A stretch of DNA of 64,000 nt. Origin: Zonotrichia leucophrys gambelii. Taxonomy: Eukaryota; Chordata; Aves; Passeriformes; Passerellidae. Location of the stretch: NCBI RefSeq assembly GCF_028769735.1, contig NC_088171.1, positions 145,163,917 to 145,227,916 of the forward strand, read 5' to 3'. This document shows, in pieces, positions 23,801 through 36,600 of this stretch. The translations under genes and the position numbers were made by a program. The notes beneath the pieces are model-generated. The model made no database searches. It was not told the origin of the DNA and worked only from the letters and a program-made list of their open reading frames with translations. Position 1 is the stretch's first letter; each line of letters begins with the position of its first letter.

Positions 23801-26800
23801 CACTGGGATCCAGAGGCTGTGATGAGGAGCCAAGGGACCTGTTTGTTCCAACATGCACCAAGGAGGGGAGGTATGAGGAGGTTCAGTGCTATGCAGGAGA
23901 GTGCTGGTGTTTGGACACTTTGGGTAAGGAGGTTCCAGGCTCAAGACGTCGAGGCAAACGCCCAAGGTGCCCCACTGAGTGTGAGAAGCAAAGGAGAAAT
24001 CTGAGAAACCTGAAGCAAAGCCTGCCTGCAGGATCAGATCTCTTTATCCCCTCTTGTACTGAGGATGGAGACTTTCTGCCACTCCAGTGTTTTGGAACAA
24101 ATTGCTTCTGTGTTGATTTGGATGGCAAGGCTATTCCAGGAACAAAGGGGAAGGCTGGAAATCCAATGCAATGTGAGTCTTAGGGACTGGGAATTTAAAG
24201 ATGCTTTCTTTTTTATTGGAATTCAGTGGTTCTTTCTTCATATCTGATTACATCTGGAAATAAATTGATGATGTCTGCAAATGTCTCCTCACAGAAAAGC
24301 AAGACATCTGATTAGTGTGTGTCAGCCTTGATATCCCCAGTCCTAAAGGTGGTCAGGGTCTAGGGTGGGCACACTCAAAGCAGAGGAGCCTGAGGTCTTG
24401 CCTGGTTACTGAACGTGCCATTGGCATGTCTTTACCTCAGTGGAGCTGGAATGTGCAACATCCATGGTGCCCAGGAGACCTGGACCATCCATGGAACTGA
24501 ATGTTACCCTGCTTGGGGGAAAAGCCCTTTTACTTTCAGACCAAGGCACCTGGGCATGGTCACTGGCTCATCTTTTCATAAGAATTTAAGATTTTCAATG
24601 CCTTGAACTATGAACTTGATGTAGTCTTGTTAGCTCAAGAATATATCCTCAAATTGGTAAGATATCACAGGACTCCAAACATAGGAGAGGGATTTAATGG
24701 CTGGTAGGTTTTTCATAAGTCACAAAGTCAGGCCAAAAAGGTGAGCTGCAAAATGACTTCTGACATCAGGTTGATAGACTATGAACTGCCTCTCCTTGCT
24801 CTTTTATAATGGGATATGAAGAAAGAAGGAAGTACAAAGTCAGTGAATATTTGTTTTTCAAGTTTCTGTGAACTGACAACAAAACATCAACAGGGAGAAT
24901 AGACCAAGAGGAGAGCCTGCTTCTCATTTTGGGAGAAATAGCAATGACCAGCAGTTGAGAGTGGTGCATAGTGGGGGAGCTCCTTTGAATAGCAGTTTGC
25001 AGAAGTACTAGGGAGTTTGTTGTAATAATCTGAACTGAGAGGGGATTTATATCTAACTACCCATCTGTAGTGCAATCCAAAACAAGAAGGTTCAGAATTC
25101 TCTGGTGCTCAAAAGATGAGCTCCCATGGTTGGCTGGATCTGCAGAGCTGCTTGGTGGCAAAGTGAAATTTGGCTCTGGAGGTGGCAGAAAAGGCTTCCA
25201 AACCAAACTCACTCCAGTATTTTGAGGGATGTTTTGTTTTGTATTCAGCAGCAATGTTCAGTAGAGCGTGGGAAGAAAGGACAGTATTAAGATTCGGATT
25301 CAGTCCAAGGGGAAATAAAATTATCCCACTATTCAGATGGTTGCTTTGCATTGACTGGCTGAATAACAAGTAACAACCCAACTACCATGTATATCTGAAA
25401 ATACTTGATCTATGTAAACAGATTCAGGAAGGCATTTAGTGACACCTGGCCCCCCAGTAAGAACAACAAGTACCTAATGTACTCACAGATTTTAAAATAA
25501 CATATCTGTATTCATCTTGGAGGGCTCACATCCCTTTGGAAATCTTACCCTGGGACCTTAATATTGCTAAGCCTTCTTAGTAACAAGCAAGGAATGTTGT
25601 TATTATTGGGCTGAGTGACCAATTTTTAGTAGTGGTGTTTATTGTACTAGAGGACAGGGCTATTGTATATCTTCAGTGCATTCAGAAGGATGTGCATGTT
25701 TTTCTTTTCCCAGGCCCAAGTGCTTGCCAAGTCACAGCTGCTCAGGAGTTTCTCAGGGCTGTGAAGCTGCTGTTGTCAGATCCAAGAGCTGTGCCCCAGC
25801 TGTCCAGCCTTCACCTCCCTCAGTGTGATGATGAGGGTGGCTGGAGGCAGGTGCAGTGCAGTGGCCCCCCTGAACAAGCCTTCGAGTGGTACCAAAGGTG
25901 GATTGCAGAGAACAACGAGGGCAAGCCCCTGCCTGTTCCTGATCTATTGGACATAATAGCTGGGTATAAAGAGGCATCCTCTGGAGACTTTTCAGCTTTT
26001 GTTAAAGCTTTGTATGAGGCTGGGCACCAGAATGTCTTCCCCATGTTCTCCATGTATTCCTCCTTCATGGATCTCCCACCTCAGGTGCTGAAGGGAAACG
26101 TGACCAGTGCATCAGAGAACATTTTGCTGGACCCATATATATTCTGGCAGCTTCTGACTGACCAGCTCAGCTACTACCCAGGACCCTACACTGACTTCAG
26201 TGCTCCTTTAGGTCACTTTGAACTTCGTGATTGTTGGTGTGTTGACAGCAAAGGAGGAGAGCTGGAAGGAACAAAGGCAGGAGTGAACCAGATTCCGGCA
26301 TGTAAGTAACAATTTCTGGCATGTAAGTAAGAGTGTTTTCTGGTCTTTTATATTATGCCACAAGAGAGGGAAGTCCTTTCAATTGCTGTAAAGTATCCAA
26401 CAATAACTTTTTAGAAAGATCATCAGCACTGCCATTATCATTGGATGTCAGAAGTAGGGTGACTCTTTTCCACTAAATAACTGATGGTTGAGCTTTGGGA
26501 ATAAGGAAAAATAAAGTTCCATATCAAGTTCGAGTAGATTTTATAATTTGGAGTTAGGACATATAATGCTTTTGCAGAACATACTTATCCAGGTGGTAAA
26601 GGACATTAGAATGTGTGAAGAGTTGTATGGGAAAATCAGGATTACACTGTAATGTAAATGACTTTCAAGAGTGCCTTAAAATGAAGCAAGAGGGATTTTC
26701 TTTACTGTTTCTTATTAGAGTGACAGTGGTCAAGAGTAACAGATATCCCCTAGAAGTCACTAGGAGGAGAGTGAGGCCAGCACTGAAGTTGAGTAAGCTC

Positions 26801-29800
26801 TCTGTCTCGACTGCTCCTCCAAAGGTGCTGGCTCTCTTTGGAGTTACTCCAGCAGGTGACGTATATTATAAATGCCATCACTGAAATTGTTCTCATCACA
26901 CAGTTTTTTTCCAGCTGTGAAGAAGAGACAGGACAATGAACTGGTGGAGATTCCAGTTCTGTGGGCAAGTGGGGAATAAAGGGATGAAGCAGATTAACAG
27001 AGTTATTTTGGAGGAGCAGCTTTCATGGAGCTGGCTTGGTGCATTGAATTGCCCTTTCTGGGTCAGTAGATGTGTGGAGAGGACAGGCCAAGTGCCAGCT
27101 GCCACTCCAGACCCAAAGGACAGACCTTCATTTTCCTTTCTGACTCTCACTTGTGATTATCCACATTTTTTAATGGCAGCAACTGAGGGGATGTTCTGTA
27201 GAGATATATTAACTCAGTTTGTAACCAATAAGGACTTAAAAGCATCAAGCCTTTGGCTCAGGACATGGAGAATGTTTGTATGACTTATGGCAATTCAACA
27301 CTGATTTCAGAGGGAAAAAGGCAATGCTAATTTAAGACCAATTAGTTTTCACATGCAAATATTTACTGGATTTAGATGAAAGTCATTAATATACTCTTCA
27401 TGTATACATTTTTTATACAGGCCCTGGTATATGTGAAGGTGTGAAGCAGGAAGCCATGAAATTTATGGAGGAGGCAGAGCAGCTCATCCTGGCCTCAAAT
27501 GGGTCCCAGTTTGCCTTTGGAGAGAGCTTCCTGCTGGCAAAGGGGATCCAGCTCTCGGACAGGGACCTCCTGCGTCCTGCTGGGCCCCAAGGGCTGGGGG
27601 CAGAGATCTCCCAGAAGCTGCTGTCAGGCACTGACTCTGCTCTGCAGCTGGCTGCATGGTCAGGTGGGTCAGAGAGGGAGAGAAGGGCTGAGCTGAATGG
27701 GGTCATGCCCAGAATCTGTGCAAGAGCACTTGATGTTAAATGCAACTTTGCTGAAAAGCAGGTGGGACTCAGCAGGTGTAATTAATCAGGGTCATTGAGC
27801 TGTCCCCCAAGAACTGATTTCATATACATAACACAATGCAAATATAAAATCTGGGCACTTACTTTATGTACTTCAAACGTTTATTAATTTGTCTTCTGAA
27901 GTACAGGTAACATTCAGATTTTTGCAAATGAGTGCATTTTATATATCCTGTATGGGCACTAGAGCTTTCTTTTACTTCTCTTCTATAGTCCTGCGCTTCT
28001 ACTGGCAGAGCCACTTTACTTCAAAGAGTTCTGCTGGGGAAGCTGCACAGCTGGGATTTTTCCCTTACATCCCTCAGTGTGATGGCCTGGGAAACTGGGA
28101 GCCAACTCAGTGCTATGAGAGCACAGGTGAGCAATTTCTAACAAGACACTCTGGGCTGTCTAAACAAAGCAAAACTCCAAATAACCCAAACAAAACAAAG
28201 CAAAACCCTAAGAATTCTAATTAAAAGATAGAAAACCAGTAGTAGTCAGACTGGAGGAAGGTCATATGGTCTACGAGATGTGTCTAAATTGGCTGGACAC
28301 AAGTGGTAGCTCACTGGGGTTCAAAAATGAGTAGATATTCAGTTGCTTGCTGCTAGTTGTGTTCCCTGTGGGTTGGTCCAGGGGCTGGTATTGCCTTATG
28401 TCTTCACTCATGACCAGGATGATGAGATGGAGCACACCCCCAGCAAGTTTGTGGATGATGCCAAATTTCTGGGAGGAGGTGATAGGGCTGCAGTGGGGGA
28501 GTCTCACCAGAGCTGCTACATTTCCATTTGTACCATGGCTCTGAGGTGTGGTCTACTTACCCCTGGATAGCTGTGCTTGGATTTACTGACCCCTTTCTAT
28601 AGAGCTGCTGAGGGTGAAAATCTTCCTAGTATGCAACAAAGCACACAGCAGTACCACATCTGAAATAAAGCTGCTTTTCTTCCCCGGGCAGGTCATTGCT
28701 GGTGTGTGGATGAGAGAGGTCGTTATGTCGTGGATTCCTTGGTCTCACGTTCATCAGAACTTCCCAAATGTCAGCTGGGTTTTCTTCCTAAATATTTGTC
28801 TTGGCCTGTTCTTGCAAATTTTAATATTTATTGGAAATTCTAATATGCATGAAGTAAGACTTTGTTCTAGCCATTCCAAGAAAAGTAAACAGAATTATAT
28901 TCTTATTTTGCTAATTGATTAAATTTCATTGTGTGTGATTTTGTCTTGCATGATTTGAGAGTGAACCCTCTAGTGTTGGTGGCCCTCCCTGAGATTGTAG
29001 CAGTGCCTAATACAGATGTGTGAGGGAGCTGGTGATGTAACTCTTTCTCTTGCTTAGGTCTGAAACTTGATTTTATTTTAAAAATGTTTTCCCTCTGACA
29101 GGCCGCACTTCATGTCAGCGATCTCGAGCCAATGGCCTCCTTTCCAGCTGGAGACAGAGCAGTGCAAAGCTGGACACGTCTCCAGCTGATCTGTTCATCC
29201 CCAGCTGCCTTGAGGTGATTTCACATGACTGATGAAGCAGTTGTGCTTACACCATGCACACACACTTTCTGTCCATGCTCTTTATGCACGCCTTGTGCGT
29301 TTCTATTAACCTGAAAGAAGAGGGTAGGACAAACTAACAGCTGGTGTTGCCCTGCAGAAGGCAGAATTTAAATAGCTTTGAGGTGGGGACTGAGGATAGG
29401 AAGCTCTGTGCCTGCCCACGCTTCCCTCCCACAGGCTAGCTCTGCAGGGCTGTGCTTCAAAGGCACATCTTAATTGACTGAGATTTGTGGGGCTCTTTCC
29501 TCCTGAGCTGTAAGAGCATGACAATGTGAGGGGACGCTGGGTGCACATGTCCCAAAAAACAGGGTCTGTGATGCTCTCAATATGTGGCAGTGAGCAGGAG
29601 AGAGACAGGAATAGACATTCAATGTAATAGAGTCATTATCATATGGAATCACATAATCATTTAGGTTGGAAAAGACTGCAGAGATCAAGCATTGCTTTTA
29701 CTTCAGCATTGCTGAGTTCATCACTGAATCATATCTTGAAGCACCACACCTACACATCTTTTGAAAACATTTCAAGCTAGAATTTTTTCAGAACTTTATC

Positions 29801-30587
29801 TCAGTGGACTTCTAGTCTACATCCTGCTTAATGGTTGGACTCAGTGATCTTAGAGGTCTTTTCCAATGTAAATGATTCTTGATTCTCTCAGGGACTGGTC
29901 TATCTATTAAATTAGTTAGACTGTATTTTGTGTTTCTTTTCAATATGTTTTAATAATGGACAAGTGTAAATATAATAAAGCACTTTAACCAATCTTTGGG
30001 GTATGGATTTTGGTGTGTCTGTATTAAAACACATTTCTCTGCAATGACAGCTCCTTAATTCTTTGTAGACAGGAGAATACACTGTGCTGCAGAGATCTGA
30101 CACAGATATTTGGTGTGTGGATCCTGTGTCAGGAGAAATATTCCAGCGTGGCAGCAAAGACTTGGATGGCAATCCTGAGTGTGAGTAATGCTTTGCCCCC
30201 TGCCTGTGATCCCTCATGCTCTGCAGCACATGAACTTTCTTCTTCAGAATGCTGCCTGTGAAACATGGGAGGCTCATAGTTTAATTCCTCAGTGATGGGG
30301 TACATACAAAGCACAGCAACATTGAAAGGGTATCTGAGAATTGTTACCCTTTACTTTCATAACACCAAAAATAAAGCAGTCTATGCAAATTTATGAATGA
30401 AATTCTATGCATTTTTTAATCTTTGATTTCTTAACACCATTTTAGCTATTTAAAAATGTAAATTATCATATCAAATTTAAAATTACCTTGATCACAAATT
30501 TTTATGAAAAGCTTAACTTTTCTAACTTGATTTTTTTGTCTCCTAAGTAGGAGCCGCTAAATGATACACCATCACATTTATAAAAAA

Positions 30588-30624
<37 letters not shown>

Positions 30625-33600
30625 GAAAAATAAATCACAGCATTTTTTCCAACTGTTTTTCTAAAAGAGTATCATTTGCACTTAAATCTTTAGAAAAAAC
30701 ATGGGTTTTCTTTTCTAGTAGAAGTAAATTCCCCACTTCTATAATGAAACAAATTATTTGTTTTTGTGGTCACTCTTCTTTCTTGCTACTAACAAAACAG
30801 GCTGGAAGCACTTCTGGTAAAGTCTCTAGGTCACTTTGTTGTCTTCTGTTCTGTATCTTGCAAAGAATCTCTCTCTTTGCAGGTCCCAGTTTCTGTAACC
30901 TGCTGAAGTCCAGAGTGGTTTCCCGAGAAGCTGCCAGAGGAGACATCCCCGAGTGTGAGGGGGCCAGGGGGAGTTTCTCCCCTGTGCAGTGCAGCCAGGA
31001 GCAGGAGAGCTGCTGGTGTGTCTTTGGCAATGGAGAGGAGGTGCCAGGGACACGAGTGAATGGGGCACAACCAGAATGTGCAAGTGAGTTCCTGCTTCAG
31101 GCATTTCACTTGTGAGCAAATCCAGGCCTGGAATTTAACTCAGGTCCTAAATTTTTCCACTCCCTAGTTGAATTTAATCTTATTTCTTCAGACCTTTAGA
31201 GATTTTTTTTCTCAAGCAACATGCTTATCTTTGTCTTACAGCAGATTTCAGACCTGCCAGGGCATGCTGTCTGATTTTCTTCAGGTGCTTTGTGAGGAGA
31301 AAAAGAAGAATGGAATGGATCCTTGACTTTTTGTAGTTCATAAAATTGGTTGAATCAAACCATTTGACCTATGAAATCCAGCTATAAGGCCAATCTGAAA
31401 AGCTTGCTGCAAACTTGAACCTGCTCCAGTGTGAGCTGGCTCTGGGATTAAAACTCATTCGGCTGACTAAAATAAAATTTGAAAAATGTATGCTTCTGCC
31501 ATTCTGAGTCTTGGCTTGTGACCAGAATTGTGTAAAAGATGTGCCAAAACATTGCATATTCACAGAGTATTTCCTGAATGGCCAGAGCTGTGAAGCACTG
31601 GAATTCACTCATGGTTTCCAGCGAGACATCCAAACGGATGTCTCACTGGATGTTTCATTTGGATAAATTTAATTTGCAATGTCCTTTATGCTTTTTCCCA
31701 TCACTGAAGTGAAGCAAAATTAATTAAACTTTCTACAAGGCTATGCTCCAAAATGTAATGATTAGTGGGAAGTAGAGATGTAAAAAGAAAACCTTCAACA
31801 GTTGTCTGCAGGACACTGCTGTTTTCAGGTTTTTTGTTGGTTTTGGGGGAGAAGGGTTGAAAAAAAAATTAGGGAAGCACGACCACGTAGTCTGCTTCAG
31901 TTTCCTTTTGTGATTCTGCTGTATAAAGATCAACACAGCCCTGTTCTCACTAACCAAATGGAAGATGTGACACTTGAGGACATGGTTTAGTGGTGGAGCT
32001 GACAGTGCTGGGTTAGTTGCTGGACTCAATGATCATACAGGTCATTTCCAAACTTAATGATTCTACAATTCTATTGCAAAATACCTGAATGTGTCAACCC
32101 AATTGCCTGCGAGGTTTTTATCAACTAGGTAACTGCTCAGCCAACTTGGAAATAATTTAATTTGTGCTCTCTTCTATCAATAGAGAGTTCTGAGGATGGG
32201 ATTTTATGAGAAGCCAGGAAACCCCATGGGTGTTTCTGCCCCATGCTTGTGGTGTTGTTTGAAAATGCCAAATGAGCTCTGAGGAGATAAGCTCCAAAGT
32301 AGGGTGGTGTAGTCACCTGAATGTAGCCATCCAAGGCAGGTTTTTAGCTCTTCAGAGAAGTAGAGATGACCATAAATACAATCCTGCTGCCATCCTGTAC
32401 TTTTCCTATAGAAAATAATAGTGATTAATGACCTTAAAAATACTGAACTGAGAAGGAGAACTGCTTTGAAAATATAATGGAAACCTGGTTTTACTGAAAG
32501 CTAATAATTTTTTTTCTGCATAAAGATTGAAATAATCTTTAATGGTTTCCCTGGATTTTGAAAGAGTGATGGAACTTTTCATGGTACACGACTTAGTTAT
32601 TGTGTAAAAAAAAAAATCAAAAATTAGTTTTCTCCTCAGTCTGCCCAGCCTTATGCCTCTAGTCCTGGGAATTACTAATAATTGTTCAGGAAAAAAGAGT
32701 ACTATATTGCTACTCTGGAGAGCTTGCCTTTCAGCAAAATAAACTGTTGTGGTGGGAAAATATGATAAATTTCTCTTCCAGCATCAGAACAGAGAGCTGT
32801 AAACAGAAAGTAATAAGTCAGAGTGTCCAGTACATGCCAGGAGGTTTTCATTAGTTTAATCACTTCCATCAGAGGTAGAATCCAGCTTCTTCTAGCTGGG
32901 ATGCACTGGAGAGACAATGCCAAGTACCCCAGCAATCCTCTTGCATCTCCCATCCTCATGCCCACTTCCCATAACTCTGAGTAGAGACAGAGGAGAGAGG
33001 TTTCCAGAGAAGGTCCTGGAGCTGTTAATTTCCTTGTGAAAATCTTTGTAAGCACCTATGAAAGAAGTGTCAGTATTCAGGGGGATTCTGATTCACTTCT
33101 ACAGGACCAAGATTTAGGGCAATGACAAAATGGTAGCGGCTTAGTAAAAATGAAGTGTAATCTGTAGAGGGATAGATGAGCAAGTTACTGATGGTGAATT
33201 GATACCTTTGAACCAAACCAGGAAACCATTGATCACTTCTGCTTTGGGAGCTGGATATTTCCCTGGCTCACACACCAAATCTCAATGGAACAGGCGGTAG
33301 GAGATAGTAGCCCCATTCAGCTAAGACTGGATATCACTTGCTGGACAAAGAAACGTGTTGGAGCAATTAAGAAACCACAGACTGATTTTTACATATTCTG
33401 TATAAAGATTATATTATTGTAATTTAGCAGCCAGGATGAGTATTACTGTCTTTTTTACAGAGAGGCCTTCTGGTCCTAAGACCTTGGGAGATTTATTAGA
33501 AGTTTGTTAAGCAAGGATTCCAGGTTTCCACCTTTACTGAGGGAGTCTGGCTACAGAGTCAATGAGTATAGAGAAGGGATGCAGTGGCCCCATTTACAGA

Positions 33601-36600
33601 GTTATTGCAAAAAAGTTGCTATGAAGGAGACTTGGATAAAAATATGCATTTGGCAATTCAGAGAGGCAGATATGAAAGCTTTTTTTGTTGGCATTGACAT
33701 GCTCAGAGTTGGAAAACAAAGATGTACTGCACACATTGGATCCCAGATTCATCCTGCAATGTTTTAATACTTCAGCTGAAAGTTTTATGCAAGGTTTTTA
33801 TACTTTAAATGAAGTGGCTGCTTAGTTATGGACTTAATCTCCATCAGAAGGGGAGAGGGAGGGTGCTCAGACCTGCACCATCATCAGTGTTTGCCTCCCT
33901 TCAACGATCAGGAAATTTAGGTCTGATCTGAGCATTGTAATTTGGAAAATGATCTATATATACACCAAGCAAGTGAATTGTATGATATGATAACATCTTT
34001 TTCTCTGTATTTATTTATAAGTGAGGAAGTTTTTTTCTTCTTAGGTTTTGTAGCTCTGGAACTAACAAGTGTTTAACTATTACTGTACATATTTAGTAAT
34101 TAAGTTGGTATTTGGCTAATATTGAGTGAAGTTGTTGAATTGTACTGATTAGTAAAAATTAATTATCACTGTAATTAGTCTGTTACAGTGGGCTAGCAGG
34201 GTTTGAATGACTGCACTCATACTGAGTGAGTTGATAGGGAAAACTGCTCCAATTCTAGAGCTGTGTACTACTGTTTATATATAGATATATATATATATAT
34301 AAAATGTATATTCTGCCCTACTGGTCACTACAAACATCTTGCTGTTGCTGTAGACACCACAGTCATGAGTTCCTGATCTCAAACCTTTCAAACTTCAGTC
34401 TAAGGGGAGCTGAGGATTATTTGGCCCTGCCTGTTTCCACTAGATGTCTTCTATAAAGGTTTATTCTGCTGTTGGTTAGATAGATATCTTCTGTAAAGTT
34501 TGTTCTGCTGTTGGTTAGAAATCTCCTTCTCATTTCCTGCTGAAATTTATTCATGACTGTTCATAATGTATCTGTTCCTAGAAACCACGCATGTCCCTTT
34601 CTGGGCCTGATGCATTACCCATCACAGTCAATGTGTGTCTTTCCATCAGCTTCAGTAATCGGAACCAAGCTGCCCTCAAACCAGGTCAAAGCTGATGAGT
34701 GCAAAGGGCACAGGGTGCTGTCTAGGTTTAAATCTGTGCATGTGAGGGATTTGTGGACTTTGTCCTAAAAGTCATCATAGCCCCTAACACATCTCCCCTT
34801 TCTCCTGTTCCTGCAGGTCCGCAGTGTGCTCTGCCATTTGGTGCCTCAGCGGTTGCCAATGGGGCTGTACTTTGTGAAAACATCCCTGGGGAAGCTCCAG
34901 GCATCCAGCAGTGCCAGCTCCTGTGTCGCCAGGGCTTCCACAGTGCCACCCCCAGCACCTCATCCCAGTGCGACACGCGGCAGCGGCGCTGGGTCTCGGC
35001 TGCCCCTCTGCTCCAGGCCTGCCAGAGTATGTCTGATCTGCTCTAATCTGATCTATCTGCTCTGCTCTGCTCTGCTCTGCTCTGGTTTGATCTGCTGGGG
35101 CCTGGGGAGGGCTCAGAGCAGTGTAAACAGTGCAAAAATCAGCTTTTATCACACAACTACCATGTGTATAACAACCATAAATTATAGGGGAGTGGCTAAG
35201 CTGAGGTGCAGGAGATGTGTTCTGTGTTCTGCCATCTTCACCTCTGGCTCTTAGCTGGCCCCTGTGCCAGAAACTGTCCTTCTTGCCTGTAAGAATAGAG
35301 CTATAAATAGCTATTCAATCTATATGCAGATTTTTCTTGTTAGTTAAAAGATGCTGGCACCATAAGTGATTCTGATGGAACTACTTAGCCCTGGAAGAAC
35401 AGATGAGTGCCAGATGTTTGAATTTGGCAGAACTTGACTGTTTATTTGCATAATCAAGTCACTGTTACTTCTGCATCTTTTTTGCAGAAGTCTGTTTTTA
35501 AGGATTATTGTTGTATTTTTTGGCTGACTTCTGGTATTTTTCAAAACATTTTGATTTCAAGAAAAAAATAGCACTTTAAATCTTGGAAGAATTGGATATC
35601 CATTCAGAGCTCATGTAATTGGATATTAGTGTTGGCCTTTTCAATTATTTTAAAAAGACATATATTCTGATCGAAATGGCAATTTGTAGCAGTGCTGAAC
35701 TTTGAGAAATGCAGGCCTTCCTGCCAAATTTGCAGATACTTTTCACTTCCAGAATAGGTTACACCCATTAATCAGTCTTCAGAATGGGTTAAACTCTTCT
35801 ATTCCAAATGCAAATATTTATTAATCTTTCAATTTCAGACTGAAACTTTTGTCTGTTTGTGATTGTGTTTGTGAGGTTTCTGTAGCATGTTATGAAATAA
35901 CTTCCATGTTTGTCTGATGGCAGTGGGATAACTTTGTAGGGACAGAGGGGAGTGTGTGGCAATCTGCTATAAAGTTTAGTGTAAACCAAGGACTTAGCCC
36001 AGCAATTTGTGTTTAGAATAGTGCATGGTTTTAAGGAGAAAGAAGAAATTCCCAACACATGAGAAGGTGTTTGAACAAACTTCACAATAATGGAGAATTC
36101 ACCACAACACTTAGTAATTTGTTCTAATGGATAATTACCCTCACTCTCAAAAATCATGTTTCCTGTTCTTTATGTATACATCTAGAGACTGTGGTTAAAT
36201 CAGCTCTTTAAATACTCTCTGAGAAACTAAGCAGAGAGAGGGCTTTGTGCCTTGCAGGAAGAAGCAGGGGTTTATGTCCATCTGCCATTCTCCTTGGAAG
36301 CTCTCCAGGCTTTCTCATGCTCATTTTTGGGGTGAGGGATGAGGAATTGTGCCCCAGCAGTGACACCTGTATGTGATGCAGGGAGGGCCTGCAGAGGAGC
36401 CGAATGAGGGAGAGCTCTGCTGCTTGTCCAGCCTGCTAGGACAAGGGCCAGCTCCACTTGGAGGTGGAATGACAGCATTGCTGTTGTGCTGAACCTGAGA
36501 TAACAAAGCCTCCATGGGGCCTGGGAACAGTGCAACTCCAGGGGAGACAAGAAATTTGCATTTTTTTTCTTGCTAAAAATTGATTAAATAGATTTTGATT

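Larger units (their letters stand above)
29215..30068 (+). other. TG intron 14 with two CR1 remnants
   Basis: A - strand CR1 3' end lies at about 29643-29770 (ATCATTTAGGTTGGAAAAGACTGCAGAGATCAAG) and a + strand CR1 3' end at about 29820-29888 (TTAATGGTTGGACTCAGTGATCTTAGAGG). Otherwise nothing recognised. Confidence 0.7.
31084..34816 (+). other. TG intron 16
   Basis: 3.7 kb with no gene recognised. It contains a CR1 3' end (31980-32080), an (AT)n run (34276-34302) and a small tandem duplication (34442-34520). Confidence 0.55.

Noticed and set aside
23146..24183. A 345-codon intronless gene
   Set aside because: This is simply TG exon 9 read from an internal Met; homology runs upstream to 23108 and the downstream end passes the splice donor.
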